DNA from: Porites lobata
Taxonomy: Eukaryota > Cnidaria > Anthozoa > Scleractinia > Poritidae
Assembly (NCBI GenBank): GCA_942486035.1
Contig: CALNXK010000022.1
Coordinates: 4,331,001 to 4,395,000 of the forward strand
Direction of reading: 5' to 3'
Length of the DNA stretch: 64,000 nt
Part shown: positions 13,101-24,500 of the stretch, piece by piece
Layout: the number at the start of each line of letters is the position of its first letter
How positions within the stretch are numbered: the stretch's first letter is position 1
Made by a program: the position numbers and the translations under genes
The notes under the pieces: model-generated
Databases searched by the model: none
What the model was told of the DNA's origin: nothing
Seen by the model: only the letters and a program-made list of their open reading frames with translations

Positions 13101-16100
13101 TAAGGTTGTATATGTACCTTTCATGAACAAAATAAATGGCGATTTGCATCTTCCATCACGATCACTATATCATATAGCTACCTTCGTAAAGGATGTGATT
13201 TATAAGGTTCGTTTAACGTAGAGTTTTTGCGGTTAAGTGCTAATTTTGTTTTTCTGTCAGGTCTCAAGAGAAAAGAGCTGGTCCAGGGATTCCAATCGAT
13301 TTTTCAGCGAGCCATGGAAGGAACAAAATTACTTTGGAACGGATCAAGACTAGTTTCGCGGCTGCACTTGGAAAACATGATCCTAAAAATATTGCTCATA
13401 TTCTTAATCCACTCCCTCATAAAGAGGAACTATTCATTGGAGCTGCAATTATTAGCAACAGTTATTTTGTACTTGAAGACGTCATGTGCAACGCCTTCTC
13501 CGTCATCAGTGTACTCGAGAGTTTCCAGTACACAGTACACGAGTACTCCGTCGCTTTTAAGCTTTCAATCAACAATCACAAGCGATCACGGTAACTACCT
13601 CGCACAAACGCTTAACGCAACCTCATCACAAGGGAGTAATTTTTCCTCGCATATTCATATAGACATGTCTGTCAAAACTGAGACAACGTTGACGCACTTG
13701 CAAGGTAATCGTAGCGTTATTTTTTATTGTAATTTAGCAGCGTTTCTGACGGAAAACTCCGACTACTTCGGCCTATAGACGTGCTACTTCAGACTGTTTA
13801 AACTTATTTTATTTTATTCATCTTGCATCTCATCTATAAAAATGGAGCAAGGGTGGATTTCTACTGTCGCGTAAGTCTTACGTGCGTAAATAAAAGAAAT
13901 ACGTTGTATGAAAGGCCGCGCGAAAACGTAAAAGTCGAGCGAGTTTTTTTTTACTTTTACGAGCGACGTTTAGATACATTGCCCCTAATCTATTTACGCA
14001 CGTACACACAACGCCACAGTGAAAATCCACCTTATAAGACGGGAGGTTAGTCTTCCTTTCGGCCTTTCCTAAAATGCGTAAGGACTCTTGGATGTGCAAG
14101 TAAAAGAATGGCTAGCTTGACTTTAGCTAGCCTGCGTGCAGACGATAACTAAACTCTGATTAGTACCGTCTGCGAAGCAGCGCAGAGATCCTTGTTCTGG
14201 ACCCCCAACGGACTCAACGAATTACCAGAAGTGCGTTTCGAATTCCCCTTCAACCTGATTGGCGATCACGACAAACAAAACAAAGGCCTTTTTTAACTGG
14301 CCAATCGTGGCGCGTACTCAAATCTGGGTACACAGCTGGAAGTCCAGAACAAGGATTTCGGCGCTGTTTCGCAGACGGAGTTAACCAGAGTTTAATTTCG
14401 TCTGCGCGCAGGCTAGACTTTAGCACGAATGAACTGGGACTTTCACAGACACGTCGAATCCGATTCGGTTTGACAGCAAACAATTGACCAGCGGTTGGAA
14501 GAATAAATCCAAAATGGTTCTCCATGTACTTGGAATGTCAAAGGAAGGTAGCGTGTACCACAAAATAGCTTGCCGCATTGCACAGCATTGGCATGTTCTT
14601 GCTTTTAAACCTCGTGTTAAACTCGAATTTAACGTGGTCTTTTTAATTTAGTATTGTTATAGCACGATATTTCAAACACGTCTTAGAAAGACAGACTGGA
14701 AAGACTGTAGCTGAATATATCAATAACAGAGTTTTCTTTTCTGCTTCCAAGAAAGTGAAGAGATTGTATAACTAGACAAAATAATGCATGTCGTGACAGT
14801 ACACGTAAAGAACGCTAAGAGCACCGCCATTTCATTTCACACCAGTAGAAAATGTAGCTATTAAGGAATAAGTTATTTATGTGTGAACAAAATTTTATTC
14901 ATCAGCTGACTGAAATATATAACTCCAGGCTATAAAGTCAAACTTGTCTGCGTTTAAAAATAATGCTAATTCGGAGACAAATTCGAGTAGACGAGGCATT
15001 ATTTGTTCTGAGTTAATTCACAGGATCATTTATCTATAACGACCATCCTTGGAGACCAGTAGACTTGCTACGAGTCGACCTTTTGGCAAGCGGTGCGTGC
15101 CTTGTTTCGCCGCGAGGCGGCCGACCGCGAGCGACGAAGTCATATGAAATCCGACGAAGGACTTTTTTGAAAGTCTAGGAGACCAGCAGCCAATTACAAA
15201 TCCGAACTGTTCTAAAAACATTTGAATACCCCGCTTGTTATTGGCTATATTTCTGGGGAAGCGGGGAATTCAAATGTTTGTGGAACAAGTTCGGATCTTT
15301 CTTCCTTCTTGTAAACTTATAATGGACTGGAACAATTTCGTTCGTGAATCTTTCGTCTTGATTAGCTGCGCCCAAATGCTAGTCTCCGAGGATGCATAAT
15401 GAGTGGGTAGACGCTTCAAACAAGGTTACATTAGCAGTAATGGGGCAACTCACACCGCAGTGGAAATATAGAAGCCTTATTTATCTGTTGCCTAGTCCCT
15501 GTATGGCGTTTCGCAGGCCTTCACGTTCATGCATTTCTTTGACGTTTCCGAGGGTCTCCGAGACCCGGAAACGAGTAAGTCGCGCGGAATAATGAATGCC
15601 TGGGGTCTATCTTAAGTTATTGACTGGATCTATCTTAAGTTATTGGCACTTAAGTTGTACGTGCAATTACCTCTTTTTTAATAGATTGATTTTCGGAAAA
15701 TGGCATTTGTGTCTAGATAATGTGTTCCCTGTTAGCAGAGGCCTTCCGCAGAAAAAAAAAAAAACTCTGAATACCAGGGAAAAGAGGCCTCTGCTGGCAG
15801 GAAAGATGGGAATTTTCTTTAACGAATATGATCTCATTTACTTCATTTTTTCGTAGGAATCTGTGATCCAGACTGGATTCATCATGGTGATCTTTGCTAC
15901 AAAGTTGTAAAAGAAACTAAAGTGTTTAATCACGCCGAGAGATTTTGCGTTATCCATTCAGCTCATCTGATATCGATTCAAAGTAAAGAAGAAAATGATA
16001 TAATTTTTAGTTTAATTCAGACTTCTATCGGCCAACCTGGCAAAATTAGGATTTGGCTTGGGATGGAAAGACTGTCGTCGGATTCCAGTCTCCATTGGGT

Positions 16101-17780
16101 TGATAAAAAACCATTTACGTACGAGAACTGGGCCCCAGGTGAACCAGACCAGTCAGGCGCATGCGTACAAATGATTCACAAGGGATGGTGGGAAGACGCG
16201 TCATGTACGCAGAAACTGCCTTACATATGCAAGAAAGGTAACTAATGGAAAATTTTTATAAAATCTGTCTATGGCTTTCAATAAGTTAAGGACATCTTTG
16301 ATCTCACGAAAAGTTTGATAATTGTTTGTAAACGGAAGAAAGATGACAAAAATGCAAGTTTGAGAAAACAGTGGTGATGTAGATAGGTTCAAAAAAAGGC
16401 TGAAGCACTTTCTTTGATCAAGTTATCGCCGTGAATCGGCCTTTGTACAGTTTTCAGTGACACGCCTCAGCGCCTGGGTGCACAAAGCTACTTGGGATTT
16501 ACTGCGCATTTTCTGTAACCATTCTCTTTGCTCCGGAACGCTTTTTTGCATAGTATCACAGATTACTACTCGGCCGATGAATAAATGAATATAGAAAACG
16601 CAAAGAGAGACCCTCGGAAAGCAGGAAATATTTGCAACAAATTCCAAATTAATCTCAACTTACCTTTTTTAACCGGGCCCAGGGGAGGTGTGGAGTATTT
16701 TTGGCTCGCGCCACGGACCTTTAAATGTTACGAGAGTTGGTTACTTGGGTGGTTTATGAGGGTCAATACATCAAATTCACAAGAAAGACGCCTAGGCACC
16801 GAATTCATTGTCCTCAGGGGAGACTTGTAACTGTTCTTTGGTAACGATGGCTAGCGCGGAAACAATTCAGTTCCACATTATGTGGAGATGGATTGAAAAA
16901 CCCTGAACTAAAACTGAACTAATCTATCTTGATTTGCTGTCGTACCAAAATCACCCCTGTTCCCCTTTATAGCGTCTTCCGAGGGCTTGTTCGATAGTTT
17001 AGCAACTTATTCCGCTAGATCGCCATTACCTACCTCGTTAAGCTGCTCCCGCGTTTACACTATTCTGCAAATCTTGAAAAGTGTCGATTGACCAACTGTC
17101 TACCATTTTTGTGTTCGAACATGGCTGGGTTTTGTAAAAACCTTGTTTCTGTATTAATTTGTACAGGTAGCAAAGACAGCTTACCTTACTCCCGAGCTAC
17201 AGAGCTAGGGGTCCTAATTGGTATACCCATGGCCTGCTCTGCAATCATGCTGACCGTAGTTGCTGTTTTATTCGTTAAGAGTGTCAATGATTCGCATGGA
17301 ACTTATTACGGATACGGAAAAAATCGCAACAAGGACAAAATCCACTCTTGCTTGATTAGTATGAGCACAGGCATCGCACAGGTTGGAGCCGTAGGATATG
17401 TCAACGAAGCTCGCCGTTTTAGTAGATCAAGCACAAGGTCGACTCCGTCAGTGCACTCCTCAGTGCCTAGTATCCATTCTCTCGAGGGTTCGCAGGTCGC
17501 TTCGCCTGTGACAACCCCGGAGATCACCATCACACCCGGAACACCAGAATCAGAGCGAAGAATAGACATCACAAGTGTTCCGGCTACTTCCGCCACAAGT
17601 ATTGAACAAGACAGGTTTCAGTCTGTGACGAGTCTAGAAAATCTGCTATCTAGAAAGTACATTAAGCCGAAAACTCGTCGCCTGCGTTCGTTGAAGAAAG
17701 CGGATGCTGTGGTGTCACCTGCAGGGGCCGCTGGGAAATACAGACGTAAAGATGAGGAATTCGAATTTTATGAAATCTGA
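10135..17780 (+). CDS. single-pass membrane receptor with one C-type lectin domain (five exons)
   Basis: Exons 10135-10295, 11246-11349, 13261-13704, 15857-16237 and 17167-17780 join in frame to about 567 aa. Residues 1-19 form a signal peptide (hydrophobic core ALLILGSLI). Exon 3 gives a Ser/Thr-rich stalk with N-glycosylation sequons (NYS, NAT, NFS). Exon 4, bounded by phase-1 introns as usual for extracellular modules, encodes residues 237-363: a six-cysteine long-form C-type lectin domain with WLGM, EPD (332-334, an EPN variant at the Ca2+/sugar site) and WED (348-350, WND variant). A transmembrane helix lies at about 377-399, followed by a ~168-residue tail with YVNE, several S/T-P sites, a basic patch and C-terminal FYEI. 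The family binds carbohydrates in a Ca2+-dependent way; sugar recognition at the cell surface is inferred. Weakest part: the N-terminal half of exon 3, which has two hydrophobic stretches and other open frames. Linkage of exons 1-2 to the rest rests on phase only. Confidence 0.75.
12980..12988 (+). other. possible 9-nt microexon in the lectin-receptor gene
   Basis: The bases TGCCTAAGG sit between a pyrimidine-rich acceptor (TTTTTCTAG) and a strong donor (GTAAGTG). Both boundaries are phase 1, so inclusion between exons 2 and 3 would add three residues (V-P-K) without changing frame. Only transcripts can show whether it is used. Confidence 0.3.
13852..14031. repeat. inverted-repeat element (MITE) in lectin-receptor intron 3
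   Basis: GGTGGATTTCTACTGT at the left and its diverged inverted copy ending ACAGTGAAAATCCACC at the right, with inner arms CTTACGTGCGTAAATA / TATTTACGCACGTA, make an imperfect palindrome of about 180 bp. No coding content. Confidence 0.6.
14127..14416. mobile_element. 290-bp MITE with long inverted ends and matching flanks
   Basis: The terminal sequences CTAGCCTGCGTGCAGACG and CGTCTGCGCGCAGGCTAG are inverted, and the inner arms (TCCTTGTTCTGGA / TCCAGAACAAGGA) extend the match to about 75 bp per arm. The element is flanked on both sides by ACTTTAG (14120-14126 and 14417-14423), a 7-bp direct repeat (possibly 8 if the boundary shifts by one), the size expected of hAT-type target duplications. 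It is non-coding and lies in the intron before the lectin-domain exon. Confidence 0.75.
15201..15295. repeat. hairpin-forming inverted repeat
   Basis: The arm 15201-15236 (TCCGAACTGTTCTAAAAACA..., ending CCCCGCTT) and the arm 15259-15295 (AAGCGGGGAATTCAAATG..., ending AGTTCGGA) are inverted copies about 36 nt long with few mismatches. Located in the intron before the lectin-domain exon. Probably a miniature transposon. Confidence 0.65.
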
Positions 17781-17800
17781 TTTTTGTTTATCATGTTTAT

Positions 17801-17806
17801 AATAAA
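17801..17806 (+). promoter_or_regulatory. polyadenylation signal of the lectin receptor
   Basis: AATAAA lies 21 nt after the stop codon. If used, the 3' UTR would be very short; other AATAAA motifs may exist further on. Confidence 0.4.
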
Positions 17807-18311
17807 AAAAAAGACCAGAACGTTGCTTGTTTAACAATTATTATATTTAAAACACTTTCCTTTGGAAATTTACGGAGGTCTCCTTTAGAGGAGGAATCGA
17901 GTTGTTTATTTATTGTTTTTTAGTCATTGATTGTACAATGTAGATTTTACCAAAGACGCATTTACGTACCCATTTCTTCCCTTGTTTCGTCATAGTTGTA
18001 GTCATCATCATTGTTCAAATTATTATCATCGATATCACATTTTTAAGTTAAGCTTGTACTGTTTTAATAGTTTAATAGTTAGAAATGATTTGACATATAC
18101 GGTATATTAAAGTAGAAATTGTCAACTGGATATGCGCGCTCTCAGTTGAAGACAGTACAGTAAAAACCCGCCAGTAAAAACCCGCATTTTCCCAAGTTAG
18201 TATTTATGTAAAAATTACTATAAGAAGAATTGAAGCACTAACTTGTCCTGCTTCAGAACATAACATACATGTATTGTAATGCCTTATCTTAATTGCCCAA
18301 GATCGAGGTGT

Positions 18312-18481
18312 GTAGGCTGTTCCAGGCGTTCAGATAGTGGGGAGTGGTGCGACGTAAAAAGGGGCGCGAGAAAATAAAAACGAGGGAGGGGCACACTACT
18401 CCCCCCAGTTTCCCCTCTACTTTTCATCTCTTTTTTCACTTCGCACCACTCCCTACTATCAGAACGCCTGGAACAGGCTAC
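18312..18481. mobile_element. MITE with GTAGGCTGTTCCAGGCGTTC ends (copy 1)
   Basis: The left arm GTAGGCTGTTCCAGGCGTTC continues with AGATAGTGGGGAGTGG. The right arm is its inverted copy (CCACTCCCTACTATCAGAAC, ending GGAACAGGCTAC). The interior is purine-rich on one side and pyrimidine-rich on the other. A related, more decayed copy is at 30454-30596. Confidence 0.7.
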
Positions 18482-18829
18482 GAGATTTGAGAAAATAAAA
18501 ACCTGGTTCAAATTTTAAAGCCAGGTTCTTACTCGCGGGTTTTTATTGTATTTGGCTAAACTCCAACTTTAATTTTGAATCTCGCGAGACACAAGATTAT
18601 CAATAAGTATATTAATCTCTGCTCGCTGGTGCAGAAAAATGGTGTTTCGACGAAACATCCTTGGTTTGAACTCATGTTCGTAAAACTACGAAGTATTTAT
18701 ATTTTTTGCTAAGTAGAAATTTTAAAATAAATTTGTAAATTATTCGAAAACCCATTGAAAATAAAGAATAATAGCATTTTATTACGAAGCAAGGCTTAAA
18801 ATCTCTACGTTTCCAGCTATTAAAGCTAT

Positions 18830-19011
18830 GTGCAAACGGACGCAACAACTCCCAACATTTTTGGGAGTTGTTGCGTCCGTTTGCGCGTAGCTAAAAGTTT
18901 GACTGGTTTCGAACTTTGCACAATAACTCCCAACAACACTGACAACATGCAACAGGGTGTGTTGAAACGGACGCAACATGTAACATCCAACAATGTTGCG
19001 TCCGTTTGCAC
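18830..19011. mobile_element. palindromic MITE with GTGCAAACGGACGCAAC ends and an internal 24-bp hairpin
   Basis: Terminal arms GTGCAAACGGACGCAAC (18830-18846) and GTTGCGTCCGTTTGCAC (18995-19011) are perfect inverted copies. The left end also forms its own perfect hairpin: 18832-18855 pairs with 18861-18884 (24 bp, 5-nt loop). The GGACGCAACA motif recurs in the interior near 18969. No coding content. Confidence 0.75.
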
Positions 19012-19014
19012 TTC

Positions 19015-19186
19015 ACAGCAAGGAGCCCAAAAGTGTGACCTCATTTAATTAATTCAAATTCTTTTCATGCAGACATTAACCAATCAGATGTCGAGGAAAG
19101 TTTCTAGCTGGCTTCTGATTGGATTAAATCTGCACGAAAGAATGTGAATAAGTCAAAAGCGGTCACACTTTTGGGCTCCTTGCTGT
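19015..19186. mobile_element. MITE with perfect 26-bp terminal inverted repeats
   Basis: The sequence beginning ACAGCAAGGAGCCCAAAAGT (19015-19040) is repeated exactly in inverted orientation at 19161-19186. The interior includes a second inverted pair (CAATCAGATG... / ...CTTCTGATTG). It starts four bases after the preceding palindromic element ends. No clear target duplication. Confidence 0.75.
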
Positions 19187-20889
19187 AATAACTATGTTAA
19201 AAGGAAATACGACTCTCCTAAAAACGCGTGCGTGGTAAGCTACGGTTGAATACACTTCGAACATTATAACGTTGTTCTTTCTTGGAACAATACGACCCTG
19301 TTGAGAGTTTTTTTTCTCTGCTATAACTATAACCGGAATCATACCGTCTTAAACGAAGAAGGTTTCAATAACACGAGTAAAGCATACTGATAATGAGGGC
19401 GTGACCCCATAAAGTTGAGAAACGAAAATCGAGAGTCATGTAAACAAAAAAAGGTGAGATTCAGCAACCAGAAATAAAATAACCAAATAATGTCTTTATT
19501 TAACTTTTAAGTCAAATAATAATAAAAAATACAATATACCATTTCGTTCTTCGCATCTTTTTACATATTTACACATTTTTCACTAAAACCTTTTATTTTC
19601 TAATTCCGCAGCTCTCCAACGAGGAATGTTCATAAAGAGCGTTAATATCTAAGTTACGTGTTTCATCTCTGTAAGTTGTAGTTTTCCGAATTTTGGCAAT
19701 GAAATAAGGATGTAACCGCTTAGAAGTAGAGAAACTTCTAGTACCAAAGAAAAGTCTTTTTAGGATGTTACACTTAGATATCCCTAAATGAGAAGCAACG
19801 TACTCAATCTAAAGTAGGTTTTACAGTGTCTTGGTCGGTTATTAGGCGAGCTGAACCAAGGCCTTTTGATCCTTGGCTCTTTTCTCAGTCAAGCCATCAA
19901 ACTTTACTACCCTTTTTTCCGCGTGTACCGATGAACTGTTGAAGTTGGACTGGACCCTTGGACCCTTGAAACTCAGATCTTGCCGAGCGCTCAAAGCTCT
20001 TTGTACTGTTTTGGTGGCCTACAATAGAACAACAAGTGTAATTAAAACAATTTTCTTGAAGCGATAACGCCACTTGATATTTACAACGTGGCTATACTTT
20101 GAAGATAACTTCTTTAAAAGAACTAGCAACATCAAGAAGCCTTCTTGTTTAACGAGAAAGTTTCGAGCGCTGGCCCTTCGTCAAACGTCAGCTTCTTGTT
20201 TAACGTTTTGATTTGTAGTAAGAAATTTAACTGTCTACTAGTAATAACCAAAGGTTACGGAGTGCGCGACAACGAGCGAAGGTCAAAATGTCAGCTGAAA
20301 CGCTTTTGCTCCAACGCTGTGCTTTGCGCAAGTTTCACGTGAAAGATGGTCAAAACGCGCGTGATCAGAAGAAACACGAGTGATAGAGGGTCCAAACGCG
20401 CTTGATCAAAGTGCATTCTGTGCATTCCACACATCCTTCGTGGAAGTCCAAACGAATGCTGGCTACGCTGGCTACATACATAAGACGCATGCGTAATAAC
20501 AAACTGGAGATTAGGATTGCGGGCTTCTCTTTTCGCCCGCAACAAGTCAAAAAAAATCTAGCATTAACAGCTCCCAAATTTCAAATCAGAAAATTACAAC
20601 ATGTAAGAACCAAAGACTCAAAAGATTAGAGCAAAAAAGGCTGACAAGGCACAGTGAAGGTTTCAGGGTAGAATAAGCACAATAACTTTATTACGTAAAA
20701 TTGACAGGCTATTTCATCCTAGGCTCGATTATTAGCCGCTGTTCGCGAAATGAGCACCAGTTCCTCCGAGCATCATTTCATCCGTCATACTACTACATGA
20801 GAAATTTCTGCAATTTGATTGGCTTAGAGCAGTGGTATTTCAGCTTAATTTGAAATAACTACATGTGAAAATTACAAACCTCTTGCGGG

Positions 20890-21050
20890 TAGTAGTATAA
20901 ACAAATAATAACATGATTTGTACGTGATATTTGGCATAAATAACACTCGTGATATTTGAAAATTGTCTCAAATTACGTATAACAATTTTGAAATATCACT
21001 CGTGGTATTTATGCCAAATATCACCACTAATCATGCTATTACCTATACTA
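20890..21050. repeat. 161-bp near-palindrome
   Basis: Left arm 20890-20966 (TAGTAGTATAAACAAATAAT..., through GTGATATTTGGCATAAAT, ending GAAAATTGT) and right arm 20981-21050 are inverted copies around a short spacer. Typical of a folding miniature transposon. Confidence 0.65.
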
Positions 21051-21409
21051 ATTGTGCAATAACAAAATGCTCGAATCTGATTGGTTCTTAACAGCCATAT
21101 TTCGTGCTTAACATCGAAACTGTCCGATTTGACCGATACGACAACCAGGAGCTTGTAATCGAACAGGTCAAATGGGGCAGTTAAACAGCCAATGAAAATC
21201 AAGATGCAAATGATACTAGCCAATGAAATCTTATTACATAACCCGTAATGACCAATCAAAATCAGTCGGACCTCCATGTTCCGATCTCGCCGAAAGATGT
21301 AAGAAATATTATTGCTTTGGAAACTGTAAGATAATGTAATAACAACTTTGTACATTTACGTTGATAAATATTCCAATAATGAAATTCTCTCATTTTGTTA
21401 TAGACACAA

Positions 21410-21415
21410 TTTATT
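21410..21415 (-). promoter_or_regulatory. candidate polyadenylation signal of the TTC16-like gene
   Basis: AATAAA on the minus strand about 175 nt past the stop codon of the last exon. Use is not provable from sequence. Confidence 0.4.
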
Positions 21416-21587
21416 CGTGGAAATAGGACTTCGTGTCGTGTAATTCAGGGTAATCGGGCGAGTAATTTCAAGTGGGCCTCGCGCGCCCGAGTACTCTCTG
21501 AATTGTTCTCCACACAGTCTTATTGGTGCTTGCCGTTACTTGTGTCAATATGAAAATAAAATCAAATCAAATCAAACTTCATCATAG

Positions 21588-24500
21588 CTAACGTATGGCA
21601 AAATATGTCTCAATACAGCTAACCTTTTTCTTTCCTTTGATGATGCTAATGTGAAAATCTTGTTCCTCCATGCATGCGCGCACTTCAGGAAACACGGAAC
21701 CTCTAATCGGTGGAAGAACTGATTTACCACTAAACTTGGCTGCTGCTTCAGAATTCTTCGCACCTAAACAAAGCCACGAAATAACAACTTAACTTGCCTT
21801 CTACTGACTGGGAGTTCCAAAGATTTTGCAACGTTTTACTTTTTTCTAACTTTCGTTTACTTCTATGTGCTCGCTCTAAAGTACGATTCAAAGAGGTTTT
21901 TTGTCAGTTCACAATCACCTTGCTACTTTGCCACAGTCTGTGCAAGGAGAAACAATTTCACACTGTTTTTATCAGTTAAAACAAAGCCAATACAACTGGC
22001 AGTAGCCTCCCACGCAGGCGATTTTAGGGGAGCTTGTATTTCGTCGCTCCCTACAACGAAATATGAGCTCCCCTAAAAACGCCTGCGTGGGAGGCTAGAC
22101 TGGTAGCGTAAAAGGGGGAAATCACGCGTATATACGATCTTTCTCTTCTTGAACGCCGTTTTAGCAAGCCGTGCACCCTCCATGCTTATTGCTCTTCGCG
22201 AAATTTTCGGACTTCTTTGAGTCTTATAAGGGTTTCTTTTATCGTTTGTCTCACGCCGGGTTGTCACATAGATATCAATCACGACGTTTTGACCGCGTAC
22301 TGCAGGTCTTCATCAGGCGATAGTATCGATTTACTGAGTAGAACCAATGGCTCTTGTTATTGGCTCTTGTGGTTGTTAGTGATTGGTGTATTACGAACTT
22401 CGCTCATGGTTGGTGGGTTTCGATCCAAGACACTGTTGGCAATATTAGAGGAGGAAACTGTTCTCTAATATTGCCAACAATGCCTTGGATCGGAACCCAC
22501 CAACCATGAGCGAGGTCCGTAATACACCAATCACTAACAACTACGGCGGTATAAATAGTTCGACTCAGTGAATCGACTCTATCGCCTAATGAAGACCTGC
22601 AGTACGCGGCCGACACGTCGCGATCAATATCTATGTGACAATCGTAAGACAAACGATAAACGAAACCCTTTATACACTTTATTCACAATACACAATATCT
22701 TTCTTTACATTCTTTTAGTCTTGGTCATAAAAATTGCCTTGAGAGGTGATGGAGAAAAGAAGACCCTTGTTTTCCAAATTTTATCAAAACAGAATACTTA
22801 ATGACAGTACCTGAGGCATGCTGGAAAAGTTGCTGATAACTACTTGTTTCTCGAATGGAAGCCTCGGCCTGACGTGCAGCCGCCATTCCCATGTGACTCT
22901 TCATGACGTCAGTAATGGCTCGGCCCGGAAACAGCCTCGAAAAAATGGACACGACTTCCTTGTTCTCGGGGTCTAAATACAACGACACGAGAACGTCGTG
23001 CCGAGCACCGTCCATGTCCTGAAGGAGAAAAAAGTTGATAAATACTCTGGTTTAAATTCGCTGTAAAAGGCGGCCCTCTTTTTAAAACAGTACCTTATGT
23101 CTGACTGGCAAATTAATAGTTCCCCATTTCTTAACCCACAGTGGTAGTATATAGTACAAATCTTCAGACCGACACTGCTAAAAATTTAACTTCTGATAGA
23201 ATAATAACGATTTGGCTTCCATACGGGGGTAGTAGACTCCATCAAGACGAGTCCCCACCCACCTACCCTTAGCAAAGTTCTTGGTGTAGAAGCCAATTTG
23301 TAACCGACAAATTTGTCTACAAGTTTTTATAATAAGAGAGGCTTGCAGTGTGAACAGTTTACATATGCTTAGAAGAGCTTCGGAAGGATTGAAATGCCGT
23401 TCGTGTTTCTCACTGTAGTCTTTACACTCTAGAGCAGGTCTGGCAGTAGGAGACGTTTTAGACAGAATTTCGGGAAAAAAATACCGTTTTAAGGATACGA
23501 CTCAATAGTCAAAATACTGATGTAACTGAAAACGTTTCGAAGAAGGCGGAAAACCGACGTTTTTGGTTAGATTGCTACGATACATCAATAAATGGGACCG
23601 AAGAATTCACTCTTTGGTAGCGCTTCACTCCTTGCGGTTAGTCAGGCCTCCTCATCCCCTCATGTGGCGAATAAAGGTCTCAGAAATAAAACGAAAAATG
23701 TGTTCAATCAAAAATCCTTCATTATCGTTACCTCTATCATGTATCTGGCCCTGGCACGTGACAAGTAATAGGCACCTATCCGTGGATTATACTGGATGGA
23801 TGTTGTAAGGTGATCTATAGCTTCAAGGTAGTGCCTATCATAATACTCCAGTATTCCAAACTCGTTATGCACAATGGAAAGTCGGCACCTGACAGACCAA
23901 TCACTGCTGTCCATCTCTAATGCCTGTTGATAGTCTGACAGGGAGAAGTGAAGCTCGTTCAGGCGAAAGAAGCAGTCTGCAAAATCAAAAGTGATTATGA
24001 TAAACATGTGAGCCATGAAGGTTCTTAAAGGGAGTGCATCGTGTTTTTTTGGTGTTGATTTAAAAATAATGGTCCAGACTTGGTTATCCTACTTCTCTAG
24101 CTGAACTGTAAGTGCATGTTTAACTCTTCAAGATGGTCATTAAAAAGACTTGAAGGTTACTGGAAACTGCTTATACACTGCAAGTACCTGCATGCCATCC
24201 AGGTAAGTGGGAGATGGATCAAACTTTGGAAAAAAAAACTGGATCAACTTTTCAAACTTACGGGGGAATAAATCAAGTTATATGCTTCCTTTTAAAAAGA
24301 TAAAACATATCTTGTATCAATTGAATTCCAAAAAAATGGTCCAATTTTGTTATTTAAGATTATAATGAGAGATTGAAACTGATTCCTGTTGTCTGTTGCT
24401 ACGGATAGCTGGGATTCACATGAATGGGGCAATTTTTTCATGTTTTGATGCTACTGTACGCCTGCAAAAATGACCAAAAGATTATCACAGTCAGTCCTCC

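Larger units (their letters stand above)
17807..21409. other. gene-free region rich in palindromic elements
   Basis: Between the lectin receptor (+) and the TTC16-like gene (-) the two transcription units converge. No exon was recognised. Named repeats at 18.31-18.48, 18.83-19.01, 19.02-19.19 and 20.89-21.05 kb fill part of it. Short open frames across 18.8-19.05 kb are simply translations of the palindrome. Confidence 0.6.

Noticed and set aside
18826..19048. Overlapping frames on both strands around 18.9 kb as small genes
   Set aside because: They are translations of the palindromic element; the two strands give near-identical peptides because the DNA is an inverted repeat.
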